Assembly (NCBI RefSeq): GCF_947170395.1
Contig: NZ_CAMVTE010000009.1
Location: 1-64,000, forward strand
Direction of reading: 5' to 3'
Length of the DNA: 64,000 nt
Source: an uncultured Methanobrevibacter sp.
Lineage (GTDB): Archaea > Methanobacteriota > Methanobacteria > Methanobacteriales > Methanobacteriaceae
The notes beneath the pieces were generated by a model that was given only the letters and a program-made list of their open reading frames with translations, searched no databases and was not told where the DNA came from. The position numbers and the translations under genes are program-made. Below, one piece after another: positions 51,945-60,930 of this stretch (position 1 is its first letter; each line of letters opens with the position of its first letter).

Positions 51945-52673
51945 ATGTCAAAATATGCTATATTATCAGATATTCATGGAAACCTATTTGCTCTAAAAGA
52001 AGTAATCAATGATTTAAATAATCAGAATATCGAATCAGTTATTCTTTTAGGGGATTTGATAGATTATGGGATGCAATCCAATGAAGTAATTGAGTTTATT
52101 GAAAATAATTTATCAGATAAAATTATTTGCAGTATTTGGGGCAATCATGAAAAAGCTATTCTTACAAAAGATTTTAATCATTTTTCAAGTCAAAGAGGAA
52201 TAGATTGCGCAAAATTTACAGCTTCACAGTTAAATGAAGATTCTAAAAATTATTTGAATAAATTAACTCAAGAAGGTAAATATCAATTTGATTTGGATGG
52301 AAAACGGATTTTGGCAGTTCACGGTTCTTTGAGTGATTGTTATTGGAAAGCTATTTTTCCGGATAATTTAAATGGAGATTATTCTGAATTTGACATTGTT
52401 TTATCAGGCCATTCTCATTATCCTCACGTTTTTCAAAAGTTTTATGAGGTGGACAATCCTGAAATGAGAAATAAAAAAGCTGTTTTATTTATTAATCCGG
52501 GCTCTGTTGGACAACCTAGAAATCAGAATCCTTATGCTCAATATGCAATTTTAGACACAGAATCAATGAGTGTGTCTTTAAAAGCAGTGAAATATCCTAA
52601 AGAAAAAGCCATGGCTTTGTATAATGGCAGTGTTGATGAATTTTACATGAAAAGATTAGAAAATGGAATTTAG
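51945..52673 (+). CDS. Calcineurin-like metallophosphoesterase
   Basis: This 242-residue protein has all five motifs: LSDIHGN, LGDLIDYG, WGNHE, a histidine in AVHGS, and SGHSHYP. It resembles the YfcE/ApaH-like group that cleaves phosphodiesters or phosphomonoesters. The gene starts eight bases after pepM, so a role in the phosphonate pathway (for example recycling CMP or pyrophosphate products or cutting a phosphonate ester) is plausible, but the substrate is unknown. Confidence 0.82.
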   Translation: MSKYAILSDIHGNLFALKEVINDLNNQNIESVILLGDLIDYGMQSNEVIEFIENNLSDKIICSIWGNHEKAILTKDFNHFSSQRGIDCAKFTASQLNEDSKNYLNKLTQEGKYQFDLDGKRILAVHGSLSDCYWKAIFPDNLNGDYSEFDIVLSGHSHYPHVFQKFYEVDNPEMRNKKAVLFINPGSVGQPRNQNPYAQYAILDTESMSVSLKAVKYPKEKAMALYNGSVDEFYMKRLENGI

Positions 52674-52691
52674 AAAATGGGGTAAATAATT

Positions 52692-53696
52692 ATGAAAGTT
52701 TTGTATGTAATTAGCGGTGTTACTGGAATGACTGGTAATGAGTTAGTAAGACAGCTCATTAATCAAAGTGATGATGAAGTTGAAATTATCGGTTTTGATA
52801 ACTTTTATGCTTCTTCAATTGATACTGTTGCAGATTGTTTGGATAATCCCGGTTTTACTTTTTTTGAGTATGATTTAAATAACTCAGAACAGATGGGTGA
52901 AATTGAAACTTTGGTTGTAAGATCTAAAAGTGAATTTGATGAGGTAATCTACATTAATTGTGCGGCTGTTGTTCACACAGAACATTTCTATAATGTTTAT
53001 GAAACCTACGAAACCAATGTGGTTGGTATGAATGACTTTTTAGCCCAGGCCATCCGTGTGGGTGCTGATAAATACATTAACTGCTCTACTTCTGAAATTT
53101 ATTCCATGAACTCCTGGAACGAAGACGGAGGAGTAAAAGAATCAGATTACATTACCATGGCAGATGCGGAGCACAGCCAAAGAACCAGTTATGCAACAGG
53201 AAAACTATTGACTGAGTTTTTCATGAAAGATGCAGTTGACAACGGTAAAATCAAAGGCTGTTCCATTCGTTTTGCTAATGTTTACAGTAAGGATGAAAAA
53301 TACCCAAAACACATCATACCTCACATAATCGACAGTTTCAAAAATACTGGGGAAGTAACATTACTTGAAAACTCCAAAAAGAACTGCAGAACATTTTTAA
53401 ACAATTGTGACAGCTGCAGTGCAGTATTAGCATTGGCAAAAACAGATTCAGCATTAGACGGTACAATTTACAACGTCGCAACAGATGAAGAAATATCAAT
53501 CATCGATTTAACTAAACTGATTGCTGAAAAAATGGGTATCGATGAACCTGTCATTAAATTTGAAGGTTACAGAGAATCTGATCCTGAAAGAAGATTATTA
53601 TCCACTGAAAAATTAAGAACTAAAACTAATTGGGAGCCAATTGTTGATTTGGATAAAGGATTGGATGAATGTGTTGAAAATTATACTAAAAATTAG
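52692..53696 (+). CDS. NAD-dependent sugar epimerase/dehydratase
   Basis: This 334-residue extended SDR has the loop GVTGMTGNELVRQL and the active-site YATGK in RTSYATGKLLTEFF. The C-terminal part (EGYRESDPERRLLSTEKL, then TNWEPIVDLDKGL) is typical of nucleotide-sugar epimerases and dehydratases. It starts after a GGGGTAAA site. In this operon it probably makes the sugar that carries the phosphonate, though it might act on the phosphonate itself. Confidence 0.82.
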   Translation: MKVLYVISGVTGMTGNELVRQLINQSDDEVEIIGFDNFYASSIDTVADCLDNPGFTFFEYDLNNSEQMGEIETLVVRSKSEFDEVIYINCAAVVHTEHFYNVYETYETNVVGMNDFLAQAIRVGADKYINCSTSEIYSMNSWNEDGGVKESDYITMADAEHSQRTSYATGKLLTEFFMKDAVDNGKIKGCSIRFANVYSKDEKYPKHIIPHIIDSFKNTGEVTLLENSKKNCRTFLNNCDSCSAVLALAKTDSALDGTIYNVATDEEISIIDLTKLIAEKMGIDEPVIKFEGYRESDPERRLLSTEKLRTKTNWEPIVDLDKGLDECVENYTKN

Positions 53697-53706
53697 AGGG
53701 TTTTAA

Positions 53707-54477
53707 TTGAAAATCGCAATTATCACAGTGGCTGGAATTTCTTCCAGATTCAACAAGAACATTCCGGAAGATGAAAAAATACTCAAATGCCTGTATTATA
53801 ATGAAAAACCACAGGACACATTAATTTATCAAATGCTTGAAAAATTGGAATATGCCGACAGCATCATTATTGTTGGAGGATATAAATTCCAGGATTTAAA
53901 AGCCTACATCAACAAACAAATTCCACAGAACTTGCAGGAAAAAATAATTACTGTTGATAATCCTCATTATCATGATTTAAGTTCGGGTTATAGCTTATAC
54001 ATGGGCATTAAAGAAGCATTGGATAATTTTAATGACATAAATGAAATATTATTCGTTGAAGGCGACTTGGACATTGACAGCGAATCATTCTCAAACGTTG
54101 TCAATTCTAAAGCGAATGTTTTAACATATAATCATGAACCGATTTATTCAAACAAGGCAGTAGTGCTATATCAAAATGAAAAAGACGACTATCATTATTT
54201 ATTTAACAGTGACCACGGAATGTTAGCTTTAGATGAACCTTTTAAGGCTATTTTTAATTCAGGTCAGGTTTGGAAATTCCAAGATATCGATTTGCTTAAA
54301 AAGGCAAACGATAACTTCAAGGAAAACTTAATAGAAGACACCAATCTAGGAATAATCCAAAAATATTTTGATTTAATAGACAATAACTCAATTGAAGTGA
54401 TTGGTTTTAGCCACTGGGTAAACTGCAATACACGTAAAGATTATGAATTTATAAAGAAATACTGGAGTGAAATATAA
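53707..54477 (+). CDS. LicC/PntC-like nucleotidyltransferase
   Basis: This 256-residue protein has a degenerate NTP-transferase start (ITVAGISSRFNKN at about 7-18), the LSSGYSLYMGI block at 91-101 seen in phosphocholine-type cytidylyltransferases, and GDLDID at 119-124 in the metal position. The start is TTG at 53707. In this context it is a candidate for CTP-dependent activation of a phosphonate, as PntC does for 2-aminoethylphosphonate. It is coupled to the next gene by a one-base overlap (TAATG). Confidence 0.7.
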   Translation: MKIAIITVAGISSRFNKNIPEDEKILKCLYYNEKPQDTLIYQMLEKLEYADSIIIVGGYKFQDLKAYINKQIPQNLQEKIITVDNPHYHDLSSGYSLYMGIKEALDNFNDINEILFVEGDLDIDSESFSNVVNSKANVLTYNHEPIYSNKAVVLYQNEKDDYHYLFNSDHGMLALDEPFKAIFNSGQVWKFQDIDLLKKANDNFKENLIEDTNLGIIQKYFDLIDNNSIEVIGFSHWVNCNTRKDYEFIKKYWSEI

Positions 54478-55658
54478 TGAAAACTTTAGATGAAAGATTA
54501 AAAATAGTTGAAAAACACGTTAAAGATGATGAAATTACAATAATGATTATAGGTTTAGGAAGTGTCGGAACATATTTACTGGATTATCTTGTTAGCATGA
54601 ATGATCCTGCAGTTAAAATAGTTGTTGTGGGAAGAAATGCAGATAAGATGCAGTCCGATGTTAATATTGTCCGTGTTGCAGGCCTTATACGTGAAGTAAA
54701 TAAGTCACAAATCATTGTTGAAGGCGGAGTTGATTTAGAAGACATTGATTCAATCGAAAAAGCAATTGCTAAACATAGTCCTGATTTTATTGTAAACTCA
54801 AGCAGAGCATATGCAGGAATAAAATACGGCAGTATCTCCTGGCACAATATAAGAGCATACGGTATCTGGACACCATTATCAATTAAATTCACAAAAAATA
54901 TAATGGGGGCATGCGACAAGGCAGATACTGATGCGGTTGTAATTAACACTTCATATTCCGATGCGGTTATTCCTTGGCTTAAAAGTGCAGGAAAAGCTTA
55001 TCCAGACTTTGGAAGCGGAAACCTAAATCACCTGATTCCAAGAATGAAATTTGCAGTAGCAAATAAATTAGGCGTAGACGATTTCTGGAATGTTGGATTT
55101 AATTTTGCTGCAGGACATTTCCATGATGTCGTAATAAGTAAAGAAGGCCAAACCGAAGGTGTCACATTACCATTGAAAGTTTATTACAATGGTGAAGAAC
55201 AGGACATTCCTGCCGATGAGATTTTCAGCGAATGTTCCATCAGTATGCCTGTCGACCAAAAAAGAAACATGATGAACGCATCCAGTAATTACAGGATTAT
55301 CAAAGCTATTCTTGACGCAATCAGAACCGGTGAAAACCAACAAATATTCTCACCAGGAGTATTCGGCAATATCGGAGGATACCCAGTAATCATCGGTTAT
55401 AAAGATGATGAAATTTCTGCTTGGATTGACGAGTCAGTATTCAGTTTTGAAGAAATGAATCGTGCAGACAGAGAATCCATTGCATTGGACGGTGTTGAAG
55501 ATATTATTGACGGCACTTTATATTACACTGACGATTTAATCAAAAAAGTGAAAGATGTGTTCGGCGCAGATCTTCCAAAAACTGTCGCATATGAAGACAT
55601 TGAAAAAACCGCCAATTTCCTGATTGAAGAAATTATCAATCCGCAATTAAACAAATAA
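54477..55658 (+). CDS. Unassigned Rossmann-fold oxidoreductase in phosphonate operon
   Basis: This 393-residue protein has an N-terminal dinucleotide-binding loop IIGLGSVGTYLLDYL at about 23-37 and acidic/basic positions that could fit NAD(P). The rest contains NSSRAYAGIKYGS, VGFNFAAGHFHDVV and SPGVFGNIGGYPV, which I cannot assign to a family. It lies between the nucleotidyltransferase and the phosphonopyruvate decarboxylase genes. It is the best candidate in the operon for reducing phosphonoacetaldehyde or oxidising a sugar or phosphonate, but this is inference from position only. Confidence 0.6.
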   Translation: MKTLDERLKIVEKHVKDDEITIMIIGLGSVGTYLLDYLVSMNDPAVKIVVVGRNADKMQSDVNIVRVAGLIREVNKSQIIVEGGVDLEDIDSIEKAIAKHSPDFIVNSSRAYAGIKYGSISWHNIRAYGIWTPLSIKFTKNIMGACDKADTDAVVINTSYSDAVIPWLKSAGKAYPDFGSGNLNHLIPRMKFAVANKLGVDDFWNVGFNFAAGHFHDVVISKEGQTEGVTLPLKVYYNGEEQDIPADEIFSECSISMPVDQKRNMMNASSNYRIIKAILDAIRTGENQQIFSPGVFGNIGGYPVIIGYKDDEISAWIDESVFSFEEMNRADRESIALDGVEDIIDGTLYYTDDLIKKVKDVFGADLPKTVAYEDIEKTANFLIEEIINPQLNK

Positions 55659-55675
55659 ATAAGAGATAGTATATT

Positions 55676-56794
55676 ATGAATGTAGAAGATTTTGTAAACG
55701 TTTTGGATTCAGATTTTTACACTGGAGTTCCAGATTCACAATTGAAAGCGTTATGTAATTATTTGATGAATACTTATGGCATTGATAGAAAACATCATAT
55801 TATTGCTGCAAATGAAGGTAATTGCGCGGCATTAGCTGCAGGTTATCATTTGGCTACTGGTAAAGTTCCTGTTGTTTATATGCAAAATAGTGGTGAGGGC
55901 AATATTATTAATCCTGTTGCTTCTTTACTTAATGATCAGGTTTATGCTATTCCTTGTATTTTTGTTATCGGTTGGCGTGGCCAGCCAGGTGTTCATGATG
56001 AACCTCAACATATCTATCAGGGCGAAATAACCTGCAAATTACTTGATTTAATGGATATTAAGAATTTTGTAATAAGTAAAGATACTACTGTGGGCGAGCT
56101 TGAAGAAATAATGGTTAAATTCCGAGAAATCTTAGAATCTGGTAAGAATGTTGCTTTTGTTGTTGAAAAAGGAGCATTAACATATGATGTTAAAGTGAAA
56201 TACAGTAACGATAATGATTTGGTTCGAGAAGAAATCATTGAACATATTGTTGATGTAACTGGTGAGGATCCTATTGTTTCCACTACCGGTAAGGCCAGCC
56301 GTGAGTTATTTGAAATTAGGGAGAGAAATAATCAGTCTCATAAATATGATTTTTTAACCGTTGGGTCTATGGGTCATACTTCGTCAATTGCATTAGGGGT
56401 TGCTATCAACAAGCCTGATGAAAAGGTTTGGTGTATTGATGGTGACGGTTCTGTTTTGATGCATATGGGGTCCATGGCTGTTGCGGGTAATTTCAAACCT
56501 GGAAATTTGGTTCATGTTGTGATTAATAATGGTGCTCATGAAACTGTGGGGGGAATGCCTACTGTTGCTGTCAGTATGGATTTGGTTGAAATTGCAAAAT
56601 CCTGTGGTTATGAGTATGCAGTATCAGTTGATAATTTTGATGATTTGGACGTGGAACTTGAAAAAGTCAAATCAATGGATAAATTTTGCTTTATTGAAGT
56701 ATTGTCATCAATTGGCGCTCGTGATGATTTAGGAAGGCCAACAACAACAGCCTTGGAAAATAAAGAGAATTTCATGAATTTTTTAAAAGAGTAA
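55676..56794 (+). CDS. aepY: Phosphonopyruvate decarboxylase
   Basis: This 372-residue ThDP enzyme converts phosphonopyruvate to phosphonoacetaldehyde, pulling the unfavourable PEP mutase reaction forward. Seen: the N-terminal YTGVPDSQLK, catalytic-type E47 in AANEGNC, GQPGVHDEPQH and the ThDP/Mg motif CIDGDGSVLMHMG (from 253) ending at VVINNG. Length and single-chain layout match bacterial Ppd. Its presence with pepM is the standard signature of phosphonate synthesis. Confidence 0.92.
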   Translation: MNVEDFVNVLDSDFYTGVPDSQLKALCNYLMNTYGIDRKHHIIAANEGNCAALAAGYHLATGKVPVVYMQNSGEGNIINPVASLLNDQVYAIPCIFVIGWRGQPGVHDEPQHIYQGEITCKLLDLMDIKNFVISKDTTVGELEEIMVKFREILESGKNVAFVVEKGALTYDVKVKYSNDNDLVREEIIEHIVDVTGEDPIVSTTGKASRELFEIRERNNQSHKYDFLTVGSMGHTSSIALGVAINKPDEKVWCIDGDGSVLMHMGSMAVAGNFKPGNLVHVVINNGAHETVGGMPTVAVSMDLVEIAKSCGYEYAVSVDNFDDLDVELEKVKSMDKFCFIEVLSSIGARDDLGRPTTTALENKENFMNFLKE

Positions 56795-56806
56795 TTAAGT
56801 GATAAC

Positions 56807-57649
56807 TTGAAATATACCGAATATGATGAAAAAATCTTAAAACATTTGCAGAGTCTTGAATTAATGATTTTAAAGGAATTCATTAAGATTTGTGAAGAGA
56901 ATAATTTAACTTATTATATGTATGCCGGTACTCTTTTAGGAACTATCAGGCATAACGGATTCATTCCTTGGGATGATGATTTGGATGTAATAATGTTTAG
57001 AGATGATTTTGAAAAATTTAAACAAGTTTTCATTTCCAATCATCCTGATAAGTTAAAATTATTGTCCATTGAAACTGAAGAAGAGTATTTTCATCTTCTT
57101 TCAAAATTAATGCTTAAAGATACTCTTTTTGAAGAAGACTGGGTAAATCAAGTTGATTTCAATATTGGTGTTAATATAGATATTTTTGTTTTAGATGATT
57201 TAAGCAACAGTAATTTTAAAAGAAATTATCAGCTTAAAAAGGCCTTTTTATACAATAAACTTTTGATAATGTCAAAAATTAAATTAGATGATTTGCCTTT
57301 CTTAACTAAATTAATAACACATTCAGGTTATCATATTTTAAATTTATTGGGGATTAAACCTAAATGGATTAATAAAAGATGCTTGAATTTTTTAAGTAAA
57401 TATCGGGATGAAAATGCAGAATGTGTTTTTGATATTTCAGCCACAGCTGAAGAATACCCTCAGATTTTTAATAAAAAGAAATTTAAAGAGGTTAAAAGAG
57501 CAACATTTGAGGATATTGAAGTTAATGTGCCTGGAAATTATGATGAAATTTTAAAAAGTCTTTATGGTGATTATATGCAATTGCCTCCAAAAGAAGACAG
57601 GTATAATCATATAACTGAAAACTTGGATTTCGGACCTTACGCACTGTAA
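56807..57649 (+). CDS. LicD family phosphotransferase (phosphonate operon)
   Basis: This 280-residue protein has the LicD core YAGTLLGTIRHNGFIPWDDDLDVIMFRDD and the C-terminal SLYGDYMQLPPKED. The TTG start follows GTGATA. It is the last gene of the phosphonate operon. By analogy to LicD using CDP-choline, it should move the CMP-activated phosphonate onto a glycan. The T-rich region after the stop is a likely transcription end. Confidence 0.85.
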   Translation: MKYTEYDEKILKHLQSLELMILKEFIKICEENNLTYYMYAGTLLGTIRHNGFIPWDDDLDVIMFRDDFEKFKQVFISNHPDKLKLLSIETEEEYFHLLSKLMLKDTLFEEDWVNQVDFNIGVNIDIFVLDDLSNSNFKRNYQLKKAFLYNKLLIMSKIKLDDLPFLTKLITHSGYHILNLLGIKPKWINKRCLNFLSKYRDENAECVFDISATAEEYPQIFNKKKFKEVKRATFEDIEVNVPGNYDEILKSLYGDYMQLPPKEDRYNHITENLDFGPYAL

Positions 57650-57784
57650 AAATTCATTATCATTTGATTAGCTAATTTTTATTATTCATTTATTTTTAAA
57701 CATTTTTTTTCAATTAATCTAAACCTATTTATTACTCAATTGACAAAAATACAAGACATAATATTAATAGGAAAATGGGAAATT

Positions 57785-59272
57785 ATGGCAGATAAAAATG
57801 AATGGGGCAGTAACCTTTCATTTATTTTGGCAATGATTGGTTCTGCAGTTGGACTTGGAAACATTTGGAGATATCCTTATGTACTGTACTCTAATGGGGG
57901 AGGAGCTTTCTACATTCCTTACATTGTGGCTATTCTTTTGATGGGAATGCCGTTTTTGATTTTGGAGTACGGTGTTGGATATAATTTTAAATCTTCTTTT
58001 GCAAAGGCAATTACAAAAATCAACTCCAAATTTGAATATTTGGGCTGGCTGTTGCCTGTTGCGGTATTTATGATTATGATCTATTATTCGGCTATTTTGG
58101 GCTGGGATGGAATTTATATGATTTTAAGTGTCTTTAAGGGTTGGGGAGCAGATCCCAATACTTTCTTTACAACAACTCTCCTGCAATCTTCTGACTCTTA
58201 TTTAGGATTATTTAATTTCATTCCACTTATTGCTGTTGCAATGCTTGTCGGTTGGGTAATTATTTGGTTTATATCTCACAGGGACTTGGAAGCAGGTCTA
58301 GGTAAGGTTTCAAAGGTTTTGGTGCCGGCATTATTTATTATAATGGTTGTTATTGTCGGATTTTCTCTGACTTTACCGGGTGCATCAATTGGACTGGCGG
58401 AATTATTCAATCCGGACTGGTCGCTTTTATTTAACTTTAACATCTGGATGGCTGCGTTTGGACAAATTGTTTTCTCTTTAAGTTTGGGAATGTCAATTGC
58501 GTTTACATATGCAAGCTACACCAAAGACGATGCGGATTTGATTACAAACACTATTTCAATAGCACTTGCTAATTCACTGTTTGAAAACTTTGCTGCTTTG
58601 GGCGTGTTTTCAATTTTAGGCTATATGTCATTTCAGTCAGGCACTGCAGTGGCAGACCTTGTAACTCAGGGAACCGGACTGGTATTTATAGCATATCCTA
58701 CAGTATTTAATGTGTTAGGTCAATGGGCGGTTATTTTAGGGCCTCTATTTTTCCTGAAAGTTTATCTGGCAGGTCTTACAAGCATATTGTCTACAATCGA
58801 GCCTTTATCCTTTTCAATCCAAAACAAGTTTGGTCTTACAAGGTCAAGGACAATGACAATATTGATTATTGTTGGGGCATTAATTTCAATGATTTATGCA
58901 ACATCCTTTGGAGGATCCCTTTTAGGTTATGTGGATACGTTCATCAACCAAATTGCACTTCTATTTGGAGTTATAGTTGAGTGTATTGTATTTGCATGGG
59001 TATTTAAAGCTGAAAAATTAATTGATTTTTTAAATGCAAGAACAAAAACCATAAAACTCGGTAAATGGTGGATTGTTGTTGTAAAATATGTTCTTCCAAT
59101 TGTTATTTCAGTTGTTTGGATTGGAGGTATGATTGATGTTATCAACAACAGTACTATTGGCCAGTTGAACTTTACAATAGTCTCAGCAATACTTCTTTTA
59201 GGGGCAGCATTAGTATTTACTTTGCTTCCGGCCAAAAACAAGGATTGGGATAAAGCCGAAGAAAGGGTTTAG
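57785..59272 (+). CDS. Sodium-dependent neurotransmitter:sodium symporter (NSS) family transporter
   Basis: This protein of about 495 residues has 12 or so predicted membrane segments. The first contains the NSS signature GSAVGLGNIWRYPYV, followed by the N-G-G-G-A unwound region. Relatives take up amino acids such as tryptophan, leucine or tyrosine with sodium. Substrate cannot be read here. ATG at 57785 is preferred over a TTG 45 bases upstream because MADKNEWGS is the usual family start. Its TAG overlaps the convergent small gene's stop. Confidence 0.92.
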   Translation: MADKNEWGSNLSFILAMIGSAVGLGNIWRYPYVLYSNGGGAFYIPYIVAILLMGMPFLILEYGVGYNFKSSFAKAITKINSKFEYLGWLLPVAVFMIMIYYSAILGWDGIYMILSVFKGWGADPNTFFTTTLLQSSDSYLGLFNFIPLIAVAMLVGWVIIWFISHRDLEAGLGKVSKVLVPALFIIMVVIVGFSLTLPGASIGLAELFNPDWSLLFNFNIWMAAFGQIVFSLSLGMSIAFTYASYTKDDADLITNTISIALANSLFENFAALGVFSILGYMSFQSGTAVADLVTQGTGLVFIAYPTVFNVLGQWAVILGPLFFLKVYLAGLTSILSTIEPLSFSIQNKFGLTRSRTMTILIIVGALISMIYATSFGGSLLGYVDTFINQIALLFGVIVECIVFAWVFKAEKLIDFLNARTKTIKLGKWWIVVVKYVLPIVISVVWIGGMIDVINNSTIGQLNFTIVSAILLLGAALVFTLLPAKNKDWDKAEERV

Positions 59273-59478
59273 GTAAAAAACTTATCTAAATTACTTTCAT
59301 TATTTTCTTTTTTTTCTAGATTGATGGTGATTGTTCCGTTTGAATCTTCATGAATTACTTCTTTGGTATCATAAGTTTTCATTGTAGGTTCTGTGGATTC
59401 ACTATAGTAAACCCCTACAATCAAACCTAAAATACATAATAAAAATATAAGAAGTATTGTGGCATTTTTCATATCCAT
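59269..59478 (-). CDS. Small single-pass membrane protein
   Basis: This 69-residue protein has one hydrophobic segment at about 7-24 (TILLIFLLCILGLIVGVY) followed by a polar, Glu/Asn/Thr-rich tail outside. Stop codons overlap with the convergent transporter gene. No known motif was seen. It could be a partner or quality-control peptide of the transporter, or unrelated. Confidence 0.45.
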   Translation of the reverse strand: MDMKNATILLIFLLCILGLIVGVYYSESTEPTMKTYDTKEVIHEDSNGTITINLEKKENNESNLDKFFT

Positions 59479-59573
59479 GATTTAATATTATTTTTTTTGA
59501 TATATAAATTGATAGAAAAGTATTTTAATGGCTTGGGTCATATTGTAACTGAAAGCTTTATAGGGGTGAGAAT

Positions 59574-59933
59574 ATGAAAAGCTTTATTGTAATCCTTTTA
59601 GGGATTTTTGTAGCATTGCTGGTTGTTGGCGGTGCTGTAACATATTCTTTCATGGATGAATTAGGTGTTAATATGGAAAATATCGATTCGAATATAGAAA
59701 AAATAAATAATAAAGTAAGTAATGTCGCATCTTCTGAAAGTTCTGATTCTTCAAGCTCAGGCGATGGAGACATTGTAAGTGAAATTGTCAAATTCAATGA
59801 GCAAAACGGTGAAGGATATTATCGTGAAGTAACCTACAAGGACGGTGGATTCAGACAATATGATGTTGATTCCGGTGAATTGATAGGTTCTTCATACAAA
59901 TCAGATCAGGCAAATCTGCCAACTCTGGAATGA
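59574..59933 (+). CDS. Small membrane-anchored protein, unknown
   Basis: This 119-residue protein has an N-terminal hydrophobic segment (IVILLGIFVALLVVGGAVTYSF) followed by a Ser/Asp/Asn-rich stretch (SSESSDSSSSGDGD) and a compact 45-residue end containing EGYYREVTYKDGGFRQYDV. GGGGTGAG precedes the ATG. It overlaps the next gene by four bases. Inferred to be a surface protein. Confidence 0.55.
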   Translation: MKSFIVILLGIFVALLVVGGAVTYSFMDELGVNMENIDSNIEKINNKVSNVASSESSDSSSSGDGDIVSEIVKFNEQNGEGYYREVTYKDGGFRQYDVDSGELIGSSYKSDQANLPTLE

Positions 59934-60223
59934 TTAAAATGATACTTGAAGAATTATTGGATCATTTTGGAATTGATGATGAATTTCCGGAGTATTTGCT
60001 TGAACAAACATTCAATGAGGTCTTCCTTGACGGGGACCTCACTAAAAATGAAAATAATTATAAAATAGCAATTACAACTCGCCAGAATGTTACACATCAG
60101 ATGTTTTTAAAGCCGGATGAGGATTATCCTGTTGTTATCATGTCAGTTCTTCCGAATGGTAAATTGAATGGCATGAAGTTTGGCCGCAAAAAAGGGCAAG
60201 TTGCATATACCAATGAATTATAA
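59930..60223 (+). CDS. Small cytoplasmic protein, unknown
   Basis: This 97-residue protein is coupled to the preceding membrane protein by ATGA overlap. It has an alpha-beta pattern, ending in VVIMSVLPNGKLNGMKFGRKKG. No family was recognised. A second in-frame ATG at 59939 is possible. Confidence 0.5.
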   Translation: MIKMILEELLDHFGIDDEFPEYLLEQTFNEVFLDGDLTKNENNYKIAITTRQNVTHQMFLKPDEDYPVVIMSVLPNGKLNGMKFGRKKGQVAYTNEL

Positions 60224-60232
60224 TATATAATT

Positions 60233-60835
60233 ATGAATAAAAAATTGATTTTTGTATTGTCTATTTTTTTAATAGTCATTTCTATTTCATCAGTTTCAGC
60301 TGCTGATAATTCAACAGTTTTAACATCCTCTGATGATGATGTCCTTCAGGATAATGGGGATGTTACAGACCAGTATGTTAAAACAAAAATTGTGGCGGAT
60401 TCGATCATTGGTGAGGATGGCGATTCAATCTATGTTCCCATTGAGGTTTTAGATGAAAATGACAATCCTGTAATGAATGGGACTGCTACATTAGTTATTG
60501 GTGAGGTGCTATACACTAGTGAAGTTAAAAATGGAAGCGCTGTCTTTGAAAGTGTTTTAATCCAGGAGGGAATGACAAAAGCAACATTCGGTTATATGGG
60601 TAACGAATATTATGATTCATGTGACTTGGAAGTTATCATTTATGTTGTTCATGAAACATATCCTGACATTCCAATTGGTGATTCACCGGACATTTCAAAT
60701 GCAACTGTTATTCAAAGTCAGCCGAGTAGTGTCAAAGCAATCACTGATTCTAAAGCAACCGGAAATCCAATTTTAGCAATTTTATTATCTTTGATGATTG
60801 TCTCTTCAATGAGTATAATAAATCGTAAAAGATAA
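60233..60835 (+). CDS. Small Ig-like-domain surface protein
   Basis: This 200-residue protein has a signal peptide (residues 1-24, ending SSVSAA), one Ig-like beta-sandwich domain (about 45-145: EVLDENDNPVMNGTATLVIG and similar strands) and a C-terminal membrane segment followed by NRKR. This is the design of the adhesin-like proteins that Methanobrevibacter carries in large numbers, but much shorter than most. It starts nine bases after the previous gene, without a clear ribosome-binding site. Confidence 0.65.
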   Translation: MNKKLIFVLSIFLIVISISSVSAADNSTVLTSSDDDVLQDNGDVTDQYVKTKIVADSIIGEDGDSIYVPIEVLDENDNPVMNGTATLVIGEVLYTSEVKNGSAVFESVLIQEGMTKATFGYMGNEYYDSCDLEVIIYVVHETYPDIPIGDSPDISNATVIQSQPSSVKAITDSKATGNPILAILLSLMIVSSMSIINRKR

Positions 60836-60930
60836 TTTTATTTTTCTTTTTTTAAATACTCATTAAATAGTATTATATAATATTTTAACTAAAAATTATA
60901 ATATAATAATTTAATAATTTTGTTGATATC

